From Tieghemiomyces parasiticus (lineage: Eukaryota; Kickxellomycota; Dimargaritomycetes; Dimargaritales; Dimargaritaceae): a stretch of DNA of 25,200 nt. A program made the translations under genes and the position numbers. Shown here in pieces: positions 1 through 9,402 of the stretch; within the stretch, counting starts at the first letter, position 1; each line of letters opens with the position of its first letter. Location: NCBI GenBank assembly GCA_027575765.1, contig JANBPT010000715.1, forward strand, positions 1 to 25,200, written 5' to 3'. The notes beneath the pieces are model-generated. The model was not told where the DNA came from, made no database searches, and saw nothing but the letters and a program-made list of their open reading frames with translations.

Positions 1-872
1 GTTGTGACCATGACCCTCGCCTCTTGCCATACGTGCTGCAGGCCCTTATCGTCAACCAGAGAGTATAGTGTCTCGGCTGGGATTGTTTGAGAGGCTCGGT
101 CGCCGCCGTCCACATGCCGAGAGGACACGCTTGCCGGGCTCTCAGGCCGGGATTTAGTATCTACATGATTGTCCGCAGCCTGACGGGGTCGCAGCTCGGG
201 CTCAATTTGTCTACCCTGGAGTACCACCAGAGTCTGAGCCAGACCTCGGTCGACAGCTTCCAATTGATCGCGCTTTTCCTAAGACAAGATATGCAATGGG
301 GAGAGGACAGCAGAATAATAGTGTCAAGGTGAAGGGTCGGGAATACGGTCGTACACATCGACAGCCAGGTATAAGTCTAGCTAATCCCAAGCTGGCGACG
401 TGGGGCCTTACCTTTGTGAATATGTCTAGTCGCTCGTGTTGCTGCTGGAGTCCGGCCTTAATGGTTTTAAAATACTGGCATGGTAAGGTCGGGCGGAAGC
501 TGTGTAGTGAGTCAGTTTTTTAGCCATGGATTGCAAGAAAGTACCAACGGAGGGGCCTAGGTCCAGTGAAAGTCCCGGTCCGAGGAGCAATTGACCGGAT
601 TGAGAACCCGCCAGATTGCGTTCGGTTGCACTGCCACTCCACCTAGGTGTTAGCACATCGCTAGGGACCCCTGGATTCCATTGTGTATGGCCTACCTGAC
701 TCTGAGTACCCCATTCCTTGCGGAGGAAGCCAAGCTTGGGATTAAGCTCCCGAATGTGCTTAAAGTCACGCTGCGCGTTGAGCACTAGCTGCTGCGCTTC
801 CGTACAGAATTGATTGGCAACCTCATACCCGTGGCGGGTGGCGCTGAGCATGGGTGCGGTGAGCTCCGCCAT
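1..872 (-). CDS. ATG17: Atg17-like autophagy scaffold, 5' three exons (partial at left edge)
   Basis: Seen: three minus-strand exons that join in frame, 872..696, 474..412 and 278..1. The introns are 695-475 (GTAGGC...GCCAG) and 411-279 (GTAAGG...CTTAG), both phase 0. The start ATG is at 872, and the frame is still open at base 1, giving about 172 residues. The product is helical and hydrophilic. It contains FLRKEW in exon 1, then a coiled-coil-like LQQQHERLDIFTK across exon 2, and in exon 3 a stretch ending VLQGRQIEPELRP followed by LYSLVDDKGLQHVW. Known of the family: fungal Atg17 has an N-terminal FLRxG segment, a conserved helix ending in an FRP-type motif, and an L.xFVDE.G.. motif, in this order. 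Atg17 scaffolds the Atg1 kinase complex at the phagophore assembly site. Inference: this is the N-terminal part of Atg17. The first intron is the less certain one, because the reading frame also stays open through it to 426. An unrelated coiled-coil protein remains possible. Confidence 0.6.
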
Positions 873-2177
873 TATGTATCGGGTAACGAATACTTTGTGA
901 ATGCGGGATGGGGGTGGAATGGGCTAAACGAAATAAAGTGAGGAATCCAATGGAATGGTTCCGGTGCCACGAACCAGGTGAGGTGGGTGGCGGTGTATTA
1001 TGTGGTAGGGCACATCTAACAGATGCGCAGTATACCGGCGGGGGTTCAATTGGTTGATGGGGCGAGCACTGACCCGTGGGAGGGCTCTGTTTGACTATTG
1101 CAGGTCATGAGTGACCGTTTTCCACTCTCTGCAGAGGAGTGGCTGCCTGTACGAAAGCGAGCTAGCCATTTGTTGACGGCGGGAAGGTAAGGGACGGTCA
1201 AGCCTTGTAGGGCAGACAGTTCAGATAAAATCTCACTTGCCTTGCGGCTCTTGGAATAAAAATAAGAGATGAGGACTTGTACATCACGGTTGCTAAATCT
1301 GGGTGGAGTGGGGCTTCAGAAGTCAGCATGACGAAGAGGTAAAAATGTAAATTTGAGAAGTGAGGACTGATGTGACTCTCAAATTGTTTATGCCATTCAA
1401 TTCATTGTCCAAGACACTCCTAGACTTTATCTGCAATTCCAATGCCCGAGGCCCCAAAGCAAGCCTGTTTTACGTATTAAGATGTACCTTTATTTTACTC
1501 CAAGATAACCTCCCGCTTCACTGGTCCGAGACCTCCTCATATTGACTGGCCCGATTTCTCCTCAAGTCCCCCGGCGGCCACTAAAAACTCTGCTAGTTAG
1601 GCACCCAAGCATGTAGGTCGAACAAACGCTAGCATTAAAGGAGTGATATAATTACTACTATGACGGCTAGCCCTTACTCTCATTACCATGCTTTAATAAG
1701 CACCCTCGACATCTCTCCTACCACACTATGTTAGGTATGAAAAACTTAAATGTTGAGATGAGATGAAAGGCAAAGATAACATGTCGAGGGGCTGCTACGG
1801 ATTATCAAACGATTCAAAGGGGGCAGAGGAGACAAACCTGAGGATGGGCCCAAAAAGGCTGGGTACTACCAAGATTAAAGATGTGTTTGTTATTACCACC
1901 CCTTGGGGTGGAAAGAATAAGGGAGAAAAGGGCAGCGAAGAGAGGACAAGGCTGCAGATACAAAAGGAAAAAAGGGGAACACGGGGCCCCAGATCGATCT
2001 GGGAAGGAGGTTTGGAGTTGGTGATCACCCGATAAGTTTTAATCGGTCGATCGCGAATTCCTAATTCCTAGTTGTCGAGGTTCGTCCCTCTTTTGACCGT
2101 AATTATTGCAACCACAGTGCAGGAAAGATTCCTCTGAGCCGGGCGAATCGGATAGGCTAGAAAAACCGCCCCACCCC
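873..2177. other. Intergenic stretch, no gene recognised
   Basis: About 1.3 kb, more AT-rich than the flanking exons. It holds only short open frames without coding character; the longest, near 1763-2035, is purine-rich and has no upstream start context. It should contain the promoter of the minus-strand gene starting at 872 and that of the candidate gene at 2178. I saw no tRNA, repeat array or clear TATA box. Confidence 0.6.
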
Positions 2178-2568
2178 ATGGCGGAGGAGCAAGCTGACAC
2201 GGATATCCCTCTGCCAGACGCGGACTTCCCCAGCCCTACGGTAAGCAACGAGCAACCAGACGACGATAACGGATAACAGGTAAACTGGGACGCCCCGCCG
2301 CCACCAAAACGAAAAGATAGTAAGCGAACTAAATCCTTCTTTTACCATCTATTTTCTCTAGTCCACTTTTCCTCCTACAAACGGCACCCCCAGCCCAGTA
2401 GGGTTACATGATGAGCACCACTGCATTGTAAACGAGAAGACAAGGGGATATTTTTTTTTATAGATATCCGACGCCTGCCTTAAGTTGGAAAGGGAAAACG
2501 CCCCACCATGGCTCCTTGCGTGTTACCGCTCGTATTACACAATGGGACGCGAAAGAGGGGACGAATGA
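2178..2568 (+). CDS. Candidate small three-exon gene, unknown function
   Basis: Seen: an ATG at 2178 opens a short acidic, Pro-rich frame (MAEEQADTDIPLPDADFPS) ending exactly at a strong donor, ACG|GTAAGC, at 2241. A pyrimidine-rich acceptor (TATTTTCTCTAG) ends at 2361. The next 36 nt are in phase and end at a possible donor (CCA|GTAGGG, 2398). A T-rich acceptor (TTTTTTATAG) ends at 2463, and a last exon 2464..2568 codes for ISDACLKLERENAPPWLLAC and then a Tyr/Arg-rich tail to a TGA. All junctions are phase 0, giving 67 residues. If the second intron is retained, an in-frame TAG falls exactly on the acceptor. An alternative second donor at 2428 would leave an intron of only 36 nt. I do not recognise the protein. 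Chance is possible because the exons are so short. Confidence 0.35.
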
Positions 2569-3076
2569 ACCCTGGCTCTTGTAGTGGATACCATGGGCTC
2601 TGGAGCGCAGGGCTACTCCGTCCGCTATTGACTGGGCAGCGAGAGGCGGAGAGGGATTGGGAGGCCGGGTGGTTGCAGGTACAATCGATTTTGTATCTGC
2701 GTCTATGGTGCTCCCCCAATGACATCCGACGATAGACTGTGGGCCCAGGGTCGATACCTACCTGAAACGTGCGGTCCTTGAGGTCTGGTGAAAATGCCTA
2801 CTCTTATCCCATAGTTTCCCCCCTGTTGACGGGTGGCATGGATACGAAATTGTATAAAAGTATGGCTGACGTTAACGATGACCGTCACTCTGGTTTTCGT
2901 TTCCTATTTTTTCCTCTTGTCGCATCGTAGAGCTTGACTAAACCCTCTTTCTCCCGGCATATCTCCCAGTCACTAGGTTGCCATCGGGTCAGCTCCCCGC
3001 CCTATTCTAGTGTCTTGACTCCGTAGGGTAACGTTATTTACAATATTTATTCGACACACCTCAGTCTCCATTGACC
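2569..3076. other. Spacer and promoter region of the secreted-protein gene
   Basis: About 500 bp. An open frame over 2580-2700 continues in another phase from the candidate gene to its left and could be a further exon, but no junction is convincing. The right half is T/C-rich and carries the TATA-like box listed separately. Confidence 0.5.
2853..2860 (+). promoter_or_regulatory. TATA-like box upstream of the secreted-protein gene
   Basis: TATAAAAG lies about 215 bp upstream of the ATG at 3077, followed by a pyrimidine-rich stretch. This spacing would imply a long leader or a 5' UTR intron. The assignment rests on motif and position only. Confidence 0.45.
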
Positions 3077-4342
3077 ATGGTTGTAGGAATACGTCTATGG
3101 CTCCTTGCGGCCGTTTTGAATTTGGCCAAGGCAACTGTAAGCCCTGAACAACGTAGCAGTAATTATATTGCCCCGTCAGACATACGCTATCAGCAAGGCC
3201 GTCAAAACTATTTATCGCAACCCCAGTATACGGAGACTCCTCCTGTCCAGGGGCCCACATCGCTGCTCTCGACCCACAATTATCCAGGTATACTCGGTCA
3301 CCTGGGCAACGCAGGTAGTTCGACCCGTGTTTTTGCAGGTAGAGAAGGACCGAGTTCCGTCTCGCCTCCCGAACTTGCCTCACCGCATTCGCTAGATCAC
3401 GGTCAGCTCGTTAACGAATTACTAGACGGTTTCAAGTACCAAGAGGACGACCCTCGATCGGCCAGTGCGGATGACATCTTTCAACGACTATTTGAAGCGA
3501 CGGCTGTCGACTACGTCCCACTGCCCCCCGCTCCACTCGTCGATCATCAGGACTTGACGCCTGAACAACCACTCGGTTTTCACCCAACGCGGACCTATCC
3601 GCATGGTATTCACCGTCGGACCACACCACTCGTGGACTACACAGCGATGGCCACCCTCGTGGCATTGGAAAAACTACAGCACAGATTTGCTATCAGCAGG
3701 GGCACCGCTTTTGAATACCTATCCCGCTACGAAGAGGTTGCGGGGAATTGCAGAACTAGATGGCCGAGTGACTCTGAAGAAAGACTAGCGAATGGGCCTA
3801 ACCGCCCTCCCTCGCAAGTCCAGGGCATACCCCTCTCCCCGTCCGCTGAAACTCGGTCCACCTCTAAGCCAATCAAACGGGGCTATGCCGCCCTGGGGCA
3901 TGCGTCTCGCCAGGCCCAAGCTAGATTCGACAAGAGATCCGCTGCCATAGAATGGCCCAGTTATTTCGGCCGCATCGCGCAGAAAAACATTGAGAAGGAG
4001 GTGGTATCAGATGAAGCTCTCCTTCTCCTTGCCGGCCCTGCCGAGGGCAACCCTGATCAATTGACATACACATTTCCCTATCGAGTATACGCCGGGAAAT
4101 TTTACCTTTGCTGCGACACCCTGCTGGGCCATATGGCGAGACTCGAACCTGGCGTTTTCTCGCGTGCTTTTGACCTTCGTGAGACTAATGTGTTTGATGC
4201 GCTTGAGTCAGAACTTCTGACTGAACTTGATGCCCTCGAATTTAACCTGGATGTTTTGAACAAGCTTCGTACTATTGCCAAGTGGAACAGTCGCCATCCT
4301 CAACTTCCTCCCAGAAAATACCAGGGAGCGCTTTTGTGGTAG
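3077..4342 (+). CDS. Predicted secreted protein of unknown function
   Basis: Seen: an intronless frame of 421 codons. I start it at ATG 3077 (context ACCATGG) rather than at the in-frame TTG two codons earlier. Residues 1 to about 19 (MVVGIRLWLLAAVLNLAKA) form a typical signal peptide: a short basic n-region, a hydrophobic core and a small residue at the cut site. The next ~230 residues are hydrophilic, rich in Pro, Ser, Gln and Tyr, and probably disordered. From about residue 265 the sequence looks folded and helical, with many Leu/Asp/Glu, ending YQGALLW. Dibasic KR pairs at about 267-268 and 286-287 sit at this boundary and could be Kex2-type processing sites. There are only three Cys, two adjacent (YLCC), so it is not a typical cysteine-rich effector. 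No transmembrane segment other than the signal peptide and no GPI-like tail is visible. I do not recognise the family. A role outside the cell or in the wall is inference. Confidence 0.8.
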   Translation: MVVGIRLWLLAAVLNLAKATVSPEQRSSNYIAPSDIRYQQGRQNYLSQPQYTETPPVQGPTSLLSTHNYPGILGHLGNAGSSTRVFAGREGPSSVSPPELASPHSLDHGQLVNELLDGFKYQEDDPRSASADDIFQRLFEATAVDYVPLPPAPLVDHQDLTPEQPLGFHPTRTYPHGIHRRTTPLVDYTAMATLVALEKLQHRFAISRGTAFEYLSRYEEVAGNCRTRWPSDSEERLANGPNRPPSQVQGIPLSPSAETRSTSKPIKRGYAALGHASRQAQARFDKRSAAIEWPSYFGRIAQKNIEKEVVSDEALLLLAGPAEGNPDQLTYTFPYRVYAGKFYLCCDTLLGHMARLEPGVFSRAFDLRETNVFDALESELLTELDALEFNLDVLNKLRTIAKWNSRHPQLPPRKYQGALLW

Positions 4343-6034
4343 GCGAGACCCGGAGGGGTGGTTTATTGCAAACGTACGCAAGATAAAGGAAGTATATGAT
4401 AAAGAAAATTAGTAGCTAGGTTGCTGGGCTTATATATACCCTAAAAGTGCGTGGCGATTGGGTCTTTGCTGGGGTCTCGAATAGTTAGTCATGAAGGCTC
4501 CGGGTGCATTACCTTGGCCAATCGTAGGTGTTGGTGCGGCGGTGTTGGTTCCTGTGTGGCGTTGTGGTGGCTTGCAGGGCTCTGTGGGGTGTTGGCATTT
4601 GGGTACCGACAACCTGGGATAGTGCGGTATAAGCCAACCCCGGGACTAGGGTCTCCCTCTTAAGCTAGGCCAAACTCGAGTAATAAAATGGAATGGTGAT
4701 GATTATATAATAAAAAAAGCGCTGGTTGATATTGCCACGCCAGAGGATTTCAAGGGGCTAGGGCGTCATGTCCGATGGGCGGCAGAGGTAATTATGAAGT
4801 AAAGTGGCGAGATGCCCTGAACCATAATTACTGCTTAAAGTGGTTGGGAGAAAAAGGGTAACATGAGGTGTAGTCGTGACCAGAGTGCCTTGGGGCGGTA
4901 ACAGTGAATAGTACTGTAGCATATGTTGGCACTGGAAGAGAGAGGGGTCGGCAAGAGCTAGATATTGGAACGAAGTTGTGGCTGTAAGCTGCATTGACGG
5001 ACAACAGAAAGGATAGTTGGATTTAGAATGTGTCAATGGGAAGTAGCGTTCATTGTGTAAAAGCTGTTGTTTTTTTATAATACAAGGTAAATGGTGTTCA
5101 ACGCTATTTCATTTAATTGGGTGGGGGAAGGAAGGATCCGGACGGATTAAGATAACGGAGAACTCACCTACCAGCGGCAGAGGGTGTCAATATAGAAGCG
5201 GTATTAACGACTATGACACAGCCACAATGAAGTATGAATTTACAAGGGGACTGTTGATGGTATTTCTACGGTCAAAGAACGAACCAGTAGTCTGTCACGC
5301 ATAGTGGCAAATTGACCAAGCGGTAAGTGGATCCAATTTCAAGATACCTTTAAATGGATTCATATCGGATGTCGATTTTGTGATTAATTGGTGTTACCCT
5401 TTGTGTCGGGACATTTCACTCCAATACACCTGCTAGGGGTTGTCTAGCTGTCAGGAAATCGTTTCATATTTTTCGAAGAGATCAGTTTCGGTCATCCACC
5501 CTCCCCCCAGTTCCGGGGGGGGGGTATAGGGCGGGCGGGTTTGTTCTATTATCTTGGTTTAGATGGTATCCCCATTCCTCTTGGACTCCCCTCCCCCGCT
5601 GATTGGGCTTGGTGGTACCGGCCGTTGGTAGTTCCGGTGGGATTACCAATGATACTGATGAGGCTGTGGCATCGGCGCTGCGTTGTAACTCCCAGTCCAC
5701 CTTCTCTTCGATTATGGGAAGAGGGGATTGGTCTCGGCGAGTTTTCTACGACAGGTTTCCTAAAGCCGATCTTCGCTTCGCTGTGGTGTTTGAGAACCAG
5801 TTGGTGTGAACGGACGGTTGCTGATGGCCTAGAGCCCAATGATTTCCATTGTAGCAGATAAAAGATAACAATTTGGCCATGAGCGCTGATCTCAAGGTAT
5901 GGTATAGTCAGCCTGGAAGAAACATCAGCGTAGATAAGAATTGACAGATTTAGATTATAACCGATCATGCATATATAAATTGATAAGAATAAGGATGTAG
6001 TGCAAAATTATATAGAAAAAGAACCAGTTACTAA
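4343..6034. other. Gene-poor spacer between the secreted-protein and Rho GEF genes
   Basis: About 1.7 kb, AT-rich over most of its length. The two flanking genes converge here, so it holds both 3' ends. An AATAAA at 4682-4687 is a possible poly(A) signal for the plus-strand gene but is 340 nt past its stop. A C6/G10 inverted repeat lies at 5503-5524, and overlapping open frames lie at 5480-5970 (see the separate entry). Nothing else is recognisable. Confidence 0.55.
5482..5745 (-). other. Doubtful minus-strand coding-like exon
   Basis: A minus-strand frame of 87 codons opens directly after a TAG that could be a splice acceptor (CTGTCGTAG) and ends in TGA at 5484-5482. The translation is hydrophilic and reads like a disordered tail (EEKVDWELQRSADATASS, later NPPALYPPPGTGGRVDDRN). 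Against it: the other minus frame and two plus frames are also open here, so low stop density may come from base composition. G+C at third positions is lower than in the confident genes, and no start exon was found. Treat as a weak candidate. Confidence 0.15.
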
Positions 6035-8833
6035 CTACGTACCAAGGTTGCCCTTGTCTGGGGTGGAAGGTTTCTGTTCAGGGGCCGCCTGGTCGCCACT
6101 GACAATTGGCAACCGGAATATACGTTGGTACCCGGGGGCCCGCGACTGCATCACGCCGATCAGGTGCACGGTGGGATCGCCGTTACTGCGGTTTGCGTCG
6201 GGCAAGGTAAGGCACCGTACGTTAATGGCCGGGATGATGTGCTCAAGGGCACCGGTGTCCATCTGGCGGATCTCGATAAATTCGGCACAAAATACGTAGA
6301 TGTAAGGCTCAAAAACCTGGATACTGCGTGGCCGGCCCTCCCAGTGGATCAGCAGGTGCGGACGGGACCGAGTTTGGGCCCGGTTAACGTAAAAGGCCAG
6401 CCGTTCGAAACATACGAGGAATTCGCCCGTGCCAGTCACCTTGTGCATTAGATACGGGCGGCCTAAAATAGATGGTGCCGGCAGGTCGCTAAAAGTCGGG
6501 TCGGCCGGGTTGGGTAGACTGTCGTGGAGGCGGAGGTCCCGGATATCGATAATCTCGAACGTGGCGAGACTGCCCACGCCTAGATGCTGCCGAAAGAAGG
6601 TTAGTCCAAAAGTCTCCGTGGGGACAAAAAATTCCTTGAGGCGGACTAGGCCCACCTCAGGCTGGCCCTTCTCCTTGTGGGACCACAGTAGTTTGTCGTC
6701 AGTGCGTTTGTTGTACTCTCGGAGGTGGATTGGCCGGGTAATGGTGAACACGGACTGCTTGCTCTTGGGGGTCATGAATGCCACAGCAGGACGATCGTGG
6801 AATCGACCCACGTAGAACGCCGTGGCCTTGATGCCTAACTTTTTACCACGTAACCGGTCCCAGAGTGTTGGGCGGGCCAGTTCGTGGAGCGGGTACACGT
6901 AGGGGATTTTATCCGAGATCATGATGAGCTGATCATACTCAGGAAACACATGGAGGTGGGTCACATTGCGCATCTTGGTGATTTTGAGGTAACCCCCACG
7001 GCTCAGCTCGGACCCTACGTAGAGGCCCACATCGGTGCCCACCAAAATATACCGCTTCCCATCTGGTACGCGGAATTCAGCGGCACAGTGAACCGCGTTC
7101 TCGGCGGTGAAGGTGTGGTCGCAGATGTGATTGATTTGTACCCGGCCGGCCAGGGCCGATAGGGAAGCGTTTTGCTGTGCCTGGATGGCCTCTAGCCAGG
7201 CCCGCTGCTCGTCAGCACTAGCGGCGAAGAGGATGTTCTGGCCGCCGTGCCGCCCCAGGTGTTGACACACAAGCGGGAAGGGCTGAGCGGTCAGCCGGGG
7301 ACTGGCCGGAAGGAGGGTGGCCGGGGCCATAGGGTTCATGATTACAGCGGGTGCGGGGGCGTCTCGGACCAGAGCCAGTTTTCCCATGATAGACATGCGA
7401 TGGGACCGTGCCGATTCGGCGATCGCGGCCCCAGTGCCGAGAGACATACGCGGGCTACGAGTCGGAGTGGCCAAAGCGGCAGGGGGCGACTGGGAGCCGG
7501 TTCCGGTGAGTGCGGCCTCCTCGCCGCACCGAACGGCTAGTAAGGATAGGGGCGTGGCCGACTTGTTGAGCTGGTAGAAGGTCTGGGTCTGGGACTTGCC
7601 CTGGCGTATGTGCTTGCAGATGAGCAGAACGTGGTCAAGGAGGAACACAGTGGCCTGGTTTCCCGAACGCTTCCGGAGGTAGCCCACCTTGACCACCCTC
7701 CGCTGCGGGTGGTCAAGGTTGAGGTAGAGCCGTTCCCGTTCGCTAAGCAGGAGCTGGTTGCGGAGCTTGGTCATAAGCAGATTGACCGTAGCTTCGCCTG
7801 TCTGCTGGTTGACGCGGTCGAGGCACGCTTTGACATTCTCGAGGGCCTGCGGCATCAGTACACGGTCCGGGGAGGTGGCGGGGGCGCGCTTGATAAGGTC
7901 GTTGAAATGGAGCGGGTAGCGTACGAAGCGGGTGGGGGCACGGCCCAGAAAATGCTGCAGGCCTAGTTTCCGGGCCATAGGGTGAGCTTCACAATCGCGC
8001 AAAAAGGCCGCAAAGCCCGGGTTGCGGGCAACCTCTACCTCGAGGATATAGTGGGCGCGGGGTAAGTTGGCGGCATAGGCCACGATGGGCTCGATGGCTT
8101 GAGACCAGGGCATAAAAATGTCCCCCACACCGCTCATAATGGGCTGGTTGGCCTGCCGCTCGAGCAGGCGTCGCAAGAGCTGCTCACTAACGGCGATGAG
8201 CTCGGGAAGGTTATGAAATACATCATGGAGGAACGTCTCGAGTTCTGGTGGGGGCAGCGGGGTGGCGGGCGCGCGGTGAGGCTCCTCGGGCAACGCGTTC
8301 CCGCTGCTACTGTTCGTGCTACTGTCGGCGCGGTGGTGGGAGGAAATAGTGGGCCAGCAGATGCGCAGGGGCTGGAGGAATAGAGTGTCGAGCAGCTTAA
8401 GGTCGGCAAGGTATTCCTGTTCCTTAGCGATGGTCTCGTACATGGTCTCCTGCCACTGGATGACCTCAGCTGAAAAGGTGTCCAGTACAGCCCGGGTCAC
8501 CGTCTGGGACCAGAGACTTGGAGTACTGGGTAGACTGAGGGCTGAATCGCCCGAGTGCATCGTGGCCAAGCCGAAAGGATGTGCTGTATCCCAGAAGGCC
8601 TCGGCCTCTGTCTTGTCGGAGATACTGCTGTATAGCGACATGGTGCCGGGCCGCGCAGACCGGTCCGAGTCGTCCGAGCTATTCATGGATAGGTGGTCCA
8701 CAAGCCGCTCGGATTCTTGGACGGCGGCCTGAAAAGCCTGGAGATTGGAAAGCGCCGCCGTATCGCTACGGTCGCTCATGAAGGACGGGGCTGGTCGGGC
8801 CAGGCCGCCATGGCTCCCACTAGCAAATCCCAT
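6035..8833 (-). CDS. ROM2: Rho1 guanine nucleotide exchange factor (DH-PH-CNH), Rom2/Rgf type
   Basis: Role (family): activates Rho1 at the plasma membrane by GDP/GTP exchange, driving glucan synthesis and the cell-wall-integrity pathway. Seen, numbered from the ATG at 8833: a Ser-rich N-terminus, then LWSQTVTRAVLD and the DH domain at about 126-346, with the conserved helix PTRFVRYPLHFNDLIKR near 300-316 and a Ser/Pro insert near 162-190. A PH domain follows at about 379-561, split by a ~65-residue low-complexity insert (446-511). A CNH (citron homology) domain spans about 571-916 and includes FEPYIYVFCAEFIEIR. The length is 932 residues. The ATG at 8833 has a good context (GTCGCCATGG). The frame has no ATG further upstream but stays open to 9121, directly behind an acceptor-like TTTAG, so a 5' exon could add residues. 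No DEP domain, common in Rom2 relatives, is visible. The last codons overlap a donor-like GTACGT, but the stop follows at once. Confidence 0.88.
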   Translation of the reverse strand: MGFASGSHGGLARPAPSFMSDRSDTAALSNLQAFQAAVQESERLVDHLSMNSSDDSDRSARPGTMSLYSSISDKTEAEAFWDTAHPFGLATMHSGDSALSLPSTPSLWSQTVTRAVLDTFSAEVIQWQETMYETIAKEQEYLADLKLLDTLFLQPLRICWPTISSHHRADSSTNSSSGNALPEEPHRAPATPLPPPELETFLHDVFHNLPELIAVSEQLLRRLLERQANQPIMSGVGDIFMPWSQAIEPIVAYAANLPRAHYILEVEVARNPGFAAFLRDCEAHPMARKLGLQHFLGRAPTRFVRYPLHFNDLIKRAPATSPDRVLMPQALENVKACLDRVNQQTGEATVNLLMTKLRNQLLLSERERLYLNLDHPQRRVVKVGYLRKRSGNQATVFLLDHVLLICKHIRQGKSQTQTFYQLNKSATPLSLLAVRCGEEAALTGTGSQSPPAALATPTRSPRMSLGTGAAIAESARSHRMSIMGKLALVRDAPAPAVIMNPMAPATLLPASPRLTAQPFPLVCQHLGRHGGQNILFAASADEQRAWLEAIQAQQNASLSALAGRVQINHICDHTFTAENAVHCAAEFRVPDGKRYILVGTDVGLYVGSELSRGGYLKITKMRNVTHLHVFPEYDQLIMISDKIPYVYPLHELARPTLWDRLRGKKLGIKATAFYVGRFHDRPAVAFMTPKSKQSVFTITRPIHLREYNKRTDDKLLWSHKEKGQPEVGLVRLKEFFVPTETFGLTFFRQHLGVGSLATFEIIDIRDLRLHDSLPNPADPTFSDLPAPSILGRPYLMHKVTGTGEFLVCFERLAFYVNRAQTRSRPHLLIHWEGRPRSIQVFEPYIYVFCAEFIEIRQMDTGALEHIIPAINVRCLTLPDANRSNGDPTVHLIGVMQSRAPGYQRIFRLPIVSGDQAAPEQKPSTPDKGNLGT

Positions 8834-9141
8834 GGCGACGGCGGGCTTGATAGACGAGACAGGGGAAGCGGGTGGAGCGACGGGATGAGGTGCAACGGAC
8901 GCTTGAACATGCGCGGACAAAACCGCTCGTCGTTGTGCCTCGGTGGCGCTGTCGGCAAGGGGAAAGAGGAGGTCAGGGGGGAAGCTGTACCGAGACAATA
9001 AGACGGAAAACTTGGGACTCGGCGGCGTGTAGCAGAGTCGAGTCGCACGGAAGGAGGGAGGTACCGGGCTATAGGTGGAAGGACGTGTGGCGAAAGAGAT
9101 TCGTGGGGTGAGCACGGTCAGCTAAATCCAACTTGAGGGAT

Positions 9142-9402
9142 TCACCATGGGGATTTAAACCGCCAGAAGGCTAGCCGGGCGAGGTCGAAGGCCAGCGGTG
9201 GTGCGAGTAGGCTTCCCTGGTGGGCGAAGACGGTCAGCCGCGGATAAAACTGCTTAGCCAGGGTCGGATAGAAACATACCTGGGCAGGCCGCTTGGTACT
9301 AACCGCACTGCGTCGGAAGAGGACAATACTGGTGCCGCACGGCTGGAAGTTGGTGGGGTCGTCTGTCTGGGTCGCGCGCTGCAGTATTGCTGAGTGCGGA
9401 GT
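9142..9402 (-). CDS. Unassigned coding-like exon upstream of the Rho GEF
   Basis: Seen: 86 open codons on the minus strand ending in TGA at 9144-9142. The likely exon begins near 9378, after an acceptor-like CAATACTGCAG. The translation looks like real protein (DDPTNFQPCGTSIVLFRR, later QFYPRLTVFAHQGSLL and AFDLARLAFWRFKSPW), with mostly G/C third positions. Two readings compete. It may be the last exon of a separate small gene whose stop lies only 20 nt before the GEF frame opens. Alternatively it may be a GEF 5' exon that ends at CAG|GTATGT (donor 9279-9278) and joins the GEF frame at 9121 through a 158-nt intron with TTTAG acceptor; both sides are phase 0 and the size fits other introns here. 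I do not recognise the sequence. A possible first exon could start at ATG 9951 (MAGALSDDAREQGHYW), but no junction is convincing. Confidence 0.35.
   Translation of the reverse strand, partial: TPHSAILQRATQTDDPTNFQPCGTSIVLFRRSAVSTKRPAQVCFYPTLAKQFYPRLTVFAHQGSLLAPPLAFDLARLAFWRFKSPW

Noticed and set aside
1040..1060. tRNA-like GGTTCAATT box
   Set aside because: No matching T-stem, anticodon arm or acceptor stem surrounds it.
1763..2035. Plus-strand frame of 90 codons
   Set aside because: A purine-rich, Lys/Gly/Glu-rich translation in a non-coding spacer, with no supporting context.
5503..5524. C6/G10 inverted repeat as a terminator
   Set aside because: Homopolymer runs of this kind arise by slippage, and this is a eukaryotic genome without intrinsic terminators. 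No G4 pattern of four separate runs is present.
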